In this document: in pieces, positions 35,970 to 47,757 of the stretch
Layout: each line of letters begins with the position of its first letter
Numbering within the stretch: the first letter of the stretch is position 1
Assembly (NCBI RefSeq): GCF_000003815.2
Contig: NC_049992.1
Coordinates: 5,344,481-5,408,480, forward strand
Direction: 5' to 3'
Length of the DNA: 64,000 bases
Origin: Branchiostoma floridae
Taxonomy: Eukaryota; Chordata; Leptocardii; Amphioxiformes; Branchiostomatidae
Made by a program: the position numbers and the translations under genes
Notes under the pieces: model-generated
What the model was told of the DNA's origin: nothing
Database searches by the model: none
Seen by the model: the letters and a program-made list of their open reading frames with translations, nothing else

Positions 35970-38900
35970 TCAGGACCTAACGGTGTTATAATCACTGAAG
36001 AATTTTAACAGTACTCTGTCGAACTTGTCCTTGAGCTGTGAGAACGTTGGTCTGTCAGCGGGTTTTGCCTTCCAGCAGGATTTCATACAATCATACCTAA
36101 GATAAAAAGAGCCTGTTAATGAACCGGTGCATGAAAACGACATAGAAATCCTAAAGGTCCATGTGTCTTATCATTCTAACCATCATAATTAAATGTTAAA
36201 GACGATGTGCACACAATCTCAACAGCTGCCTATGGTACTGTTTGTTTAAGTGACAAAGATAGCGTACAACTGAGAAGAAAATAACTTACGGGGAAAAATC
36301 ATATATTTATGAGGACCTACAGTTTGTAACTCAAATGTAACAATTAATACAATTGACATCATGCCACAGAGACAACGATTACAACATAGAATGAGCTGTA
36401 CATTTCTAACCAATGGTGAATCTGGGTCCACGTGATAGGTCTAGTATATTTTGTACTTTGCAATCGTTAACACCCTGATATAAAGATAAAACTAGATAAA
36501 GTGATACATCGAGGAACAGAGGTCAAACTTACATGAAAAAGCTGCAATCTTCTGGCATCTCCATACGCCAACCTGCACTCAACTTATCCCGCAAAATCTC
36601 AGCAAAGTGGATATTGGGATAAGGAGGTCCCCCTAAGGATGCACATATAATGTGATACAATACATTGATACCAAGAATATTCTATATTGCTGACTTTTAA
36701 AGGGATTTGTTGATAACACAGCTAAACCCACGTTCCTAAGATCACTAGAACACAAGAAGAAGCCGAACCTACTTATCAGAATAGTTTTAGACCCTATTTG
36801 TAAATTACTACGTATTTCATCATGACTTTTATACTTTTTGTACTAGTACCACGCCCTATGGGCAAGGATAAAGGCTATCATTCATTCATCAAATATCTCT
36901 TGTTCAAAAATTTAGCTTGAATTGCATACCGCCATGCACTTATAGTATATGTTATCGTACCTAAGGTGACGACCTCATACAGCAGAACTCCGAAGGACCA
37001 CCTTGAACGGAGAAATAATGCAACACTATTGGTGATATTGTTTATTGAATATTTTCCTAATGATACATAAAGAGCATGCATATGAGTGAATACAAGTGAT
37101 TTTCAAAAGAATACCATCAGTACACAATTCAAAGTTTGATCAGTTCTATAACTTTAGCTACGGAAGTTTTAGTGATGCTCTTACTTGCTGTATTGAATAA
37201 CACATGTATTAAGAAAACAAAATGATATCACCATCATCAATTTATCTATAAATCAAGAAAAGGAGTGATAGAAGTCGTTTAAATCGGAGGCTATCATCCA
37301 TCCCTCAACCTAGACCGGGGCAACTATCTTCTGACGGGCACCTTTGTCCTTTGTTTACGTCACGCTTCCTTTCTGTTCACATGGCGGGTCATTTCAACTT
37401 AAGAAGGGTCAGAGAACTGAGCTAAAGCTTGTTGCTCATCACCGGACTCTATGGACGGCAATAGAGTATAAAATCGTTGCTTGGTAAAGATTCAATATTG
37501 GGGAATATGTAATGCAAAAGTCATAAATACAGAAATATTACTTACACATCACTTTTCTCTGTACATCTTCCGTTGACCTGGAGTCTCTCCAAACTGATCC
37601 ACTTGTAGGGGACCAGTTGGTCCGGGTCTTGTCTCTTGTACCCCTTCTGGTAGATGTCCGCTGTCAGACCGAAGTCGGAGATCTTCACCACGATGGTCTG
37701 TCCTTTACTCACCAGGATGTTCCGGGCAGCGAGGTCGCCGTGGATGTATTTTTGCTTGCAGATGTATTGCTGAATGAAAGGAAAGTCATATTTTTAATCT
37801 GTATCTTGGTAACATGTATCATGAACACTTCACTTGACTTTACAAGACCAACACTGTATACTGGCACTTAACCCCCAAAACGTTTGGCTTTAAAGTTCTT
37901 CAACTTGGTCACTGAATGGACGCTAGACGGAATCCTTAAAAGAGCAAGGCTGATTAAAATTCAGCCGAGACCTTTGGTGCTATTACCAATTCATTTAAGT
38001 AGGAGTCTTGTAAAGTTCAGTCCATTGTCTATAGCATAGCCATATGTTTATTTAATAGGTTAAATGGGTTGAAATTTAGGAATTGAATAAAGAAAATTAA
38101 ACAAAAATGATGGCTGCAGCTGATAACCGATCAGGTAAACAGTAATGTTATTATCCATGACTCACCATTCCACCTGCCACCTGGCTCCCGATCTGGTACT
38201 TCATCTTCTCCTCCAGCAGGTACATTGGATCGTCACAGGCTGCACCATTCCTAACCTATTGACAATATTCAATTTTTTTTAAAGATTTGCAACGTTAACT
38301 AAGAGTCAATGACCCGTCCTGATATGCTAATGATGGCATAACGTTTGGTCTGGTGATCACCGAATTAACCACAGAGTGAGCAAAGCGAACGAGGTGCTTT
38401 ATGAGACGGTAATTGTTCAATAGCCTGGTGCCACGTTCCCGTTAAGACTGTAATTCATGGCGTCTCAATCCAATAAGACTGGGGCGTTTATAGCCATTAT
38501 AAGGCTTATTATAGGTCCACATCCATCATACACGGCAGTTGGCTACAAGACTTCTTAAATGTTTAGAGAAAAAAGTGAAAGATATATCTGTATGTCATTT
38601 GTCGAATTATATAGTACCTCTTTACACTTCTCCAAGAAGTTGAGGAGATTCCCATACGGCATGTACTCCATGACGAGGAGTGGTCTACTGGGATCGTGTG
38701 TCGTGCAACACCCGCGCATGCGCAGAACATTGCCATGGCTCCCTATGTCGATGACGATGCCGATTTCCTCGTAGAACAGTTTTGTTTCCTCTTCTGTCGC
38801 ATTCTCTGAAGAAACAATTGTGTGTGTTTAGTTTCAAACATGATGACATTCAAACAACACATATCTTATCCCTTCTATCTGTAAGGTTTATATGGTTTCC

Positions 38901-41900
38901 GTTTATAACTTTCTGTCACCAAGGAAAGTGCATCTTGTTTCTTTCTATTTCTCAGAAGATCAGTGCAATACTTAGTGACTGCAACCAAAGTTTACTTGGC
39001 AAAGATTAATCCTATAAAAAATTTGTATTTTTTATCAAGACATAAATCAATCCCAGAACTTCAAGTACAGAAATGACAAAATTTGTCTTTGGCAAATGTC
39101 TTCTTCATATCGCAATTATTCCACATTTTCATCGTCAAATACCTTTGATGGTCTTGATCGCCACTTGCTCTTCCCTGCCCTTTTCTATAAGGGTGCCCTT
39201 GAAGACTTTCGCGAAGGCCCCACGGCCGATGACGTGGCTCATGTCGATGTGCAGACGGTCGAGACCCAGTTCGTACTTTGGGAACCGCGGTTTGGGTCTC
39301 GGCAGAGGCATCGGGGGACGGTCGTCCAGGTCCACTAGCGCTACACTCTGTGCCACATCGTCAGGTTCTTCGTGAGGTCTGTCTTCTAAGCACAAACGAA
39401 ATGCATTACTAGTACTTCACCGCATTAAGATTCTTCCGTATCGTTACCTCCATATTCATGGATTATTATTTTTTCACTAGCGTTTGTGTGTGCGCGTCTC
39501 TCTCTGAAAAAGCTATGGTCATGATTTTGATAGCTCTTGTGCTCAGGAACAAGTGACATAAGTCGATGAAGGTTAGACATCCAGGTAATAAGATGCGCCA
39601 TAAAGCAGTTACTCAAGCAACATTTCGAGATGGGAAAGCGACCAAAATATTTCCCTACCTGCCACAGTATCGTGTAAAAGCTCTTGACCATCCACAGACG
39701 CAGGGGCCAGTCCTTCTTGCCTTCTGCTTTGTGTGCGCCCTCTCTTGACATGCATGACCACCCCCAGTGTCAGAATAGCCACTGCTAGTCCACCAAGAGC
39801 GATGCCTAAGTATTCCACAGTTGGATTCCTGACAAGTTCTGTGGCTGAAATGGCTGTGAAATGATGTACGGTAGATTTTGAAGAGGTGAAGTAAAAAAGC
39901 TTAGTTTTCAACACAATGAAATGCTGCATATTCCAATAAATGCAATTATTCTGTCCAATATGGATCAATATTGAATCAAACTTATCTCAGATATGTCATG
40001 TAAGTATCTAAGGGTAAAAAGAAAACACACTTGGCTTAGGATACATCTGGAAGATCAACAAAAAGCTAATTATAGATCATAATACGTTGTCAACGATCGC
40101 CAGTTTGATAGCAATTATCTATACTATTAATGCACTTTACCTGTTACGGTTACTGGCCTCTCTTCTAGTCCACATTCTTTATCTGTCTCACCTAATAGGA
40201 TGGAAATAGTCATTATTAGATACCATAGAGACCAAAGACCAGACTAACATATGAAACCATAAGCGAAACCAGTAGATCAGATTACAGCTTCTCAGCAATG
40301 CCTGTTTTTTTAATCCCCGCAAAGATGGAGCAACTAGATAGGTCTGTCGCTGTGTTGGTGTTGGCGTGTCAATAGTTGGCCTAGATCCAAACTTGTCATA
40401 CGGAGTTGCCATTCTTGTTTCAATGCAGAACAACATTAAGGCAGAACCAATGCTTTCTTCTTATCACATCACACCCTCTGCAAACGTTGGATTGCGCATT
40501 CGTGATATAAAAGGCAGTTTTACATAAGGCCATGTTGATTTGATTATATGGATGACATCCTTTGGGAACTCCAAAATTGATGCGAGCGAGCGAATAAAAA
40601 AAAAGTTTGGCAAAAAAAAAAAAGTTGGCTTCAGTATGAAATCATTGTGGCCAGGAAGGCTGAACATAGGACTAAATGCACATAGTATGGTATACCAACA
40701 GTTTGATGTTGCGACCAGTACATCATACGGGTGCAAAACATTTTTTTTTCTTCTTGGACCAATCTGAAATAAACAGACCTGAAAAAAATCAGACGAACGG
40801 GGTTTGCCAATTGCAAAATGGGCACACTATGTCGGTGGGTGTTTGGGGTCTTACCGGGCCAAAAAGACAACAAAAGCGAAGTGAGTAGAGGTTATAGTCA
40901 CTTGCACCAAGTTTCTACAGGCAAAGGTACAGAGACAGTGAGCTTTTATTACATGAAGATGGGATTTTAAAATGCCAGTGGTAGTCCAATGATCCACCAA
41001 ACAGATTCCTTTGTAGCAAAATTGACCAATTACCATTGTTTTGAGTATTATCAGTTCTCAAGTTTCCACAGACAATCAGGTCCAGGTTCACGTCCACTTG
41101 GAAATGATCCTCTGGACCTGAACGGGACCTATCCTGAATTTACTGGTACATGTACAAACCCCTACCAAAAATACTTTTTTTTTTTCCTTTCTGTCCTTTC
41201 ACATCTTATTCTTTGACTTTTGATATTTATTTTGGCATTCTATGGCATCAGTTATCAATTTTCTGATACTGTTTTTTTCAATCTACGGAATATTTGTGCT
41301 CATTTTACAGCTGCTTTGCACAATTTACTATGTGGTCCAAAACTTTTTTTTTTGGAAATGGTTGAAAATTGGTGCGAGCGCGGATGTCATCCATATAATC
41401 AAATCAACATGGCCTAAGCTGTTCTTCGTAATACTTAGTAATAGTATGCTTAGTTAACAAACGCCGTGACAACACACCAGTGTTTAACTCACATCTTATG
41501 GAAGCTCTGGTAAGGTCCAAAGAGTTTTCCGCCACGCAAGTGTAGAGCCCAGTGTGGTTAGCCCCTTGAGGCGAATGTGTGCTGTATGTAACTGAGTTGA
41601 CTTTACTTCCGTTGGTCCTCAGAAGGGTTTCGTTTCCCTTCTTCAGTAGGATGTAAGTGGCAGGAGGGTTGGCGTCTACCTCACAGGTTAGGTTCAGACC
41701 TTCTTCGCTCATGCGAAAGCTAGTGATGCGGGGAGCATCTGTAAATGTGTAAGTATACAGGAAACATCAGCAGGGTTCATTTGGGTTTGTATTATGCAAA
41801 TAAGGACCGAAAGAAAGTACCTTTTTTTGTATCACTTATGGAAGTTTCATGATGTTTTTAACTTCTGGAGATTAAAGTCATGCAAACACTAAGTTGCACA

Positions 41901-44451
41901 ATTGGTAGAATGTTCATAACTGTATATCCCGAGTTGAGATGGTCTTACATTACATAATAGACATTACGGTGTATTCCGTATCATCCATATTGACAGAGCC
42001 CCGAAAATAATGAGTAAAACGATGCATGATTATCAGCTGAATTAAACGGTTAGGTCTTCTAACTAACGAGTTTCTATGTAAACAAGATGTGAAACTACGT
42101 CACGCCCCAACACTTTGACCCCACTCTGTAGGTCGCCAATCGACCTATAGATACAGAACATGTTACTTGAGGCTAAACAAGCATTGGGCACAGGGTCCCC
42201 TACGTCGTATCCAAAGTTTCGTGCTTAGTAACCAATTTAGAAACAGTGGTGAATGTAAATTCTTATATGTTAAAATTAAATGCAGGAACTACTATCGTTC
42301 AGTATTGTCACGAAACTCAAGACAGATAATCTGTAAAATTATGCGGATTCACTCTTATTTGGCATTTTGCTATCGAGCCGTATGGGGTCTTTAATAAAAT
42401 GGTGTGTTCAATGTAACTTGAGGTCGTTCTTCCGCTTTCGGTGTACTTTTTCTTTGGCTAATCTTAATGCTAACTTATTTCTTAACCTATAAGTTACATA
42501 AGATACATAAGTTAAACCTTGTTCGACTTAAAAACTCTAGACATACTTACACAACACGTTCAAGGTCACGGAACGTTCAAGGACGTGCCCGTTGATCAGA
42601 GGATGCCGCTGTTCCGCCACACAAGTGACGTTCCTCTTGTTATCAGCCCAGGAGAGCGACAGGGGTCCCAAAGACACACTGTGCCCCTGTACGGGACCTC
42701 TGGTGTCACTGTCGCTCGCCCCATTTGTCCACTGTAGATACGGTTCAGGTATCCCGTTGGCGGAACATGAAAGTTTCACTTCCTCTCCTTCCCTGAATGT
42801 TGTGTTTGTTGGTTGTAATTCCAGCCGTGAAGTCGGCACTATCGTCATGAAAAAACAACAAAAACAAATGAGTTCTTTATGTATTTAGTAAACATAAAGG
42901 GCTACAGGTTACGGACAAGAATTTGTTTTCGAATTCAAATCGGCAACAGGAACAAGTTCTAGATTACGTAGAAACTAGTCTCATAGGTTAATGTAGTTTC
43001 TTTCTGTATTGTATCATGTGTAATATTTGAATCAAGCAGTTTTTAAAATGCGATTATGATTCAAAACACTAATGCACATAAATATACAAATCATCGTTTC
43101 AAGGTTAGACATCCAGGTATACAATAAAGATAAATCACTCTCTCCGACATGAAAAGATTTGGAGATTGCGTCTGTACGTTTCGAGTGACATCCATAGTCT
43201 TACTTCTCTAGCTGGATAAGAATGGGACATAATTTCAATCAGGGCATATAAGGGACATCCATTACTATTCATTTAATAGCGCCAATAATTGTTTGAATAC
43301 GAAAGAAAATTTCGTACCGAGAACAGTGAGATGGCTCTTTATCCGTGTGATGTGAGAACTGCTCCCTCGGAGTCGGCAGTGATAGAACCCAGTGTCTTCC
43401 ACAGTAACGTTTGAGATGGTGAGCTCTGAAAATGATTCCGCGACGGTTCTCCCGTACCAGTGATAGTGCCCTCTCTGGTCGTCTGGTCCATTGTATTCGA
43501 AGACGTGTTGTGGCGCTAAAGATTCCTCTCTTCTGGTGTAAAACCAATGGACTTGCTGCACTTCTCCCTCCGTTACGATACTGTCTGGAGCTGTGCAGGT
43601 GAGTGTGACATTTGTGTGCTCCAACACAGGGACAGGGCGGGTGACCAGGCTGAATCGTTGTGCCAGGCCTGATGAGAGAATGGGAAATTTGAGAAAACAA
43701 AACAGATTTCTTTCCTTCAGATACATGTAATAGTCCGTAGAACTGAATGCCAAAGCCATTTGACTATACCTTTGCATGAGCTAGGTTCCATATTTAAATC
43801 ATCATCAAAATACTGTTTAAAGACAAGTTTAATTGTGACAAAGGTTCAAGTAACAGTGAACCATAGTTTTACAACCTGTGCCATTAGGACTGTGTGGAAC
43901 CCTTTCCGATAGCGTGCATACCGTGTCGGGCGACAAAGCTGGAATCGAACTCACGGCGTCTAGCTAGCGCTAATCTCCAGGCAGATAAACCGGTGGTACA
44001 AAGCAGCACAGTAAATGTATATACAGCCAAGGAGAATAACTGGTCAAAGGCTGTCAGCCGGCCACCAGGAATATGCCCTCAGTCGGTTAGAAGAAAGACT
44101 CACACCTTTCGCCAGCTATAATTGGCCAATCGTATGCCACCGGTAAATCTCAGGACATTTGCTTCTAGCCCCAAAACCGACGGAAGGGCTGCTAACCACT
44201 GCGCTAGGCACGCTACCCACTACAGGGCTCACTGTCACAAATGTATCACTAAGTCTAAGCCAGGCCTAGGTGCGACCGGACGACATGCGGTTGGCTTCAA
44301 GACAGTTGACACGTACACAATCGGGATACAACCATCGCTATGACCAGCGAGATTAGCTGCTGAAGTTTTAAGAGCTGAGTGCCTGAGACCAACTGACTAA
44401 AATACCTGTCCAATATCCGTATGCAAGCACAAGGAAGACTCGCATCTCCAT
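35970..44451 (-). CDS. Receptor tyrosine kinase with three Ig-like domains (HGD catalytic motif)
   Basis: Minus-strand exons 44451-44406, 43668-43318, 42838-42551, 41738-41493, 40182-40141, 39853-39659, 39385-39143, 38805-38628, 38250-38166, 37769-37546, 37001-36961, 36632-36533 and 36096-35970 give 721 residues in unbroken phase. Order: signal peptide (MEMRVFLVLAYGYWTG); three Ig-like domains (LTCTAP/YHCRL, LSCSAN/VTCVAE, LTCEVD/YTCVAE); membrane segment about 336-357 (LGIALGGLAVAILTLGVVMH); cytoplasmic kinase. The kinase has the P-loop GRGAFAKV (443-450), VAIK with Lys467, HGDLAARN (568-575), DFG (590-592), WSFGVLLYEVVTLG and a normal C-lobe ending DRPTFSQLKDKF. The RD arginine is glycine, and the APE site reads WISLERL, retaining only the Glu. 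The tail after the kinase is only about 15 residues. The donor at 38627 (GTGTAA) was chosen because only it keeps phase. Subfamily is not certain; VEGFR/FGFR-type or an amphioxus-specific class are options. Confidence 0.85.
40528..41414. mobile_element. Non-autonomous DNA element with 33-base terminal inverted repeats
   Basis: GGCCATGTTGATTTGATTAT plus 13 bases (40528-40560) is exactly mirrored at 41382-41414 (GGATGTCATCCATATAATCA onward). There is no transposase frame. It is in the kinase gene intron just upstream of the 42-base linker exon. Related fragments lie at 32488-32690 and about 52085-52230. Confidence 0.75.
43930..44220 (-). repeat. Possible degenerate tRNA-derived repeat
   Basis: On the minus strand GTGAGTTCGATTCCAGC (43930 region) resembles a polymerase III B box, preceded by an A-box-like CTAGCTAGACGCC. 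The body to 44220 is repetitive in feel. It sits in intron 1 of the kinase gene. Weak evidence. Confidence 0.3.
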
Positions 44452-44700
44452 GTCCAACGGCGCTGTGCGTCTTGCTCTTATCACAAAATGATCCTCGCTG
44501 AGCCCAGTGTGCGCTATGAACATGTAACAAACATAATATGGTGTGCCAGGGGTGCAATGTGTAGTTCACCGAAAGTGAAAGGGTACATACCAGGAGGCTG
44601 ACGTGAACAAAAACAACCGACAGTGAACAATAGGATCATTTATTGCCTATCGACTCTGAAAAACCTGAGAATACCCAATAATACCCAATGAATCATTCTC

Positions 44701-44791
44701 CTACGCAGAGGGGACCAAATTAAAGTCGTTGCAAAACTGACCTCTTGGTCCCAAGAGGAGTTTTGTAGCGATTTTGGTTCCCGCTGCGTAG
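44701..44791. repeat. Inverted repeat hairpin (CTACGCAG ends)
   Basis: CTACGCAGAGGGGACCAAAT (44701 onward) pairs imperfectly with the stretch ending GGTTCCCGCTGCGTAG at 44791, around a CTCTTGGTCCCAAGAG palindrome. It is MITE-like. Confidence 0.55.
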
Positions 44792-44865
44792 GCTGAGAAT
44801 GGATTTAATCAGATCTATGGTTCGCCGCCTTTGGCAAAAAAAATAAAAATACAAAAAACTAGCCG

Positions 44866-45200
44866 CTAGGGGGCCCAAACTTATGTCACTTATTCCTGAG
44901 CACAAGAGCTATCTAACACCCCAAAATCGTGACCATAGCTTGTTCAGAGGCGAGATAGCAAACCTGGAAGTTGCGCTGCAGTACCAAGGGAAGCCGCTGG
45001 GGGGATGAAAATCTAATCATTTCCAGCTTTCATTACACACTACCAACACACCAAGTATGAAACCAATTCACCAATCCGTTCTTGAGTTATCTTGTTTACA
45101 CACAGACACACACACACAGACACACACACACAGACACACACACAGACAGACAAACGCAGGGTAAAATATAACCTCCATGACATTTCATGGAGGTAAAAAA
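44866..45200 (+). repeat. Dispersed repeat ending in a CACAGA simple tract
   Basis: ACTTATGTCACTTATTCCTG and the following AGCACAAGAGCTATC recur inverted near 39495-39560 in a kinase intron. The body continues to a (CACACAGA)n tract at 45101-45152 and ends AACCTCCATGACATTTCATG. This looks like the 3' part of a retroelement. Confidence 0.5.
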
Positions 45201-47757
45201 AGGTTTTACGATAGCGTTTGTAGCCTGGTCATTACACTTCACGTATTCGCTAGGAACAAACAAACAAACGGATCTATCGGTACCAGTCTGTTACATGTAA
45301 ACATTGGCCTGTTATATTTTTAACTGACCTTTCCAGTTATGGCTCCCCCGGGGGTTGTTTTTGAAACCAAACCCGTGAAAATCCACCGGTGTGTGCCAAT
45401 GAACTAGGCGGGCGGGCAGCACTCTTAGCACCGTAAATATAGCGGCGAGATTACGATGGTACTGTTACCAGGCTATATGATTTTCTACCTATCTATCTAT
45501 CAATATATCACGTATGTTCATTTCTCTTTCGATCTCTCTCTTTGATATAAATGCGCAGGTCACGTTAAATCAGGCTAGTTCACCGTCGAGTGTTGGACAC
45601 ATGTCATGTTAATCAGAGGCTTATTTTGGATTAATCTAATCACAGTTAAGCAACACATACAGTCATTCGCTCTAAAGATTTATTGCGTTTTCTATCGAAT
45701 TGTTGCGTTTCAGTTTCATACTCGTGAAGTAATCCAGTTGCCATAGTAACTGCTATTTGCATTAACTTTCAGGATCTTTCAGTCAATATCAAATGCTCAT
45801 GTCCGTCACGATGACTTTTCCCCCCATTGCGGTTAAACTTTGTGCGTAAATATATATTGAAGTTTATTTGCAAGTTCTTGCCCGAGGGCTAATTGCAACA
45901 TGAAACATACAGAAAATATAGTAAACATACATAAAATAAAGTAATTTGGTATGGATAACAATGGTGAAAAATGTAGACAAGTGACTATTCTATCAATGAT
46001 ATGGACTGCTGAGAGCTACAATCTACGCATTTGGGGTTTGACTTCTTTTCTGGAAGCAGTGGAAGACGAAGTACCCCACTTTTTCTATGATGAGTGGGTT
46101 ATGTGACGCATGATAATGTTCGCCCGCGTTTTCTTATGGACTAAAGTAATCAACATAGCGTACCAGCTGACGATTAAGCTCAGTTATGTGAAATTGGGCG
46201 ATAGATTTGAAAACGGCGAAAGTCAGCTATTGAAACCGACCTTAGAAAACCCCTGCACCCCCGACAAAGCCTGCGTAGGAGGCTACGACTTTGAGGAGTG
46301 CTTCCGGGTTACACAGCAGACCATTATCAACCATATCTCTCCCCTAAGCCTTGTGCGCATTGCAGTACGGAAACCATTAGTGCGCACTTTCATTTTCACT
46401 TTCCGCCATGATTTCGCTAGGGGTAGTCGACAGGAGCATCAGTCGCAGTATGTTTGTATTCGACCTCCGTGCAGTGCACGAGATGCAGAAGGTATGTTGC
46501 ACTAGTGGTCTTCATAATCGTTGGCTATACAAATACCTCACCCTGAGATTCCCGCTAAGCTTGTGTCAGTGTGAATGCCAGTTACACATTACCTCCTTGC
46601 TGCAATATCTTTTCATGGTGTACCAGTCCTGAAGGTAGCCACAGCGGCACCACAGAAAGAACGATTTCTGTAGACACCTTATTCCCCGACCAATTTTTCA
46701 CCCTTTTGAAATCCAACTCTAGTTGACCCGCTTCCGTTTCAACTTCAGGAAAATATATTTTTTTCACTCTTTGTCATTTTTCTTTATTCCGGTGCCTCTG
46801 TGCAGTTTCTTGCACAGTACCTGAGCGCTGATACACATCAGGGTGGATAACGGTAAGGTGTCGTAGCTAAATTTGCTTCAGAGGCAAAGGCCCTTGTAAA
46901 CGTATCCCGCCAAAATTATGTATAAGGTGCACATTAGTCTTTGTACCCACTGGCAACTGACCTGAAACGAAAACATTCCCGTCGTCCCCTGGCTGACCTA
47001 CAGGTATTGCATCATCTATTTGGCGGGAAATTCGGTATGAAAAGCTAGTCGCCAATTTGCTTCCGCGTGTTCATTCTACTCAGGTATAGAATGAGCACCT
47101 GAATGAGCCAGGGGCAACATTAACGTTATGTTGGCAGAAGATCGCTCCGGTTGGCTAAAAAAACGATTAATTATTTTCTTTTTTGTTGACTACTATAAAC
47201 GTGGCATGCTTATTTTTTCGGCCTCAAACACAACGGGCCTTCCGGTACGCTGAGGTGACATGCATTTGTTTTTGTCGTGACGTCACAAAGATCGCATGAG
47301 ACGACAAAATACCAAACAAATCGCCTTGTAATAATGTTAGACAGACCTTTTATCTGTAAAGGTGGCGCAAATTTCACCAATCAGTCACACTCAGGCTAGA
47401 TTAGTTCATTTTTCGTAGATACTCTTGGTTCGTGGAAAACAAAACATGACGCTTGCACTTCAAGCTCTCTCCGCTAGATAGCGCTATTATGGTAATTTTT
47501 CTAATTTTGTTAATTTGAGGTCACATTAAGAACCCTGCCTTTAAAAGAACGGCCATACATAATCTAGTAATGACTATTTATATAGTCTGCCAACATCTAC
47601 GTCGAAACATGAGTAACTAAATCAGCAAAAGAAGGTAAAAGATGATGTATCTGAATGGAATGCTACCTTTCCTCTAGCCTGAAATCAGCTGCAAATTTGT
47701 GCAGTATTGTATATAGTGCGTATCTTGGTGGGTATTTTGCTCTAAAAGTTACGCAGG
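45200..47757. other. Spacer upstream of the small Ig-like gene
   Basis: One copy of the GCCCGAGGGCTAATTGCA repeat is at 45859-45900. An unexplained open stretch at 46110-46505 has no recognisable protein features. The promoter of the following gene should lie before 47758; no TATA box could be singled out. Confidence 0.3.

Noticed and set aside
46110-46505. 131-codon open frame upstream of the Ig-like gene
   Set aside because: No motif, no splice-supported continuation and low-complexity composition; probably chance.
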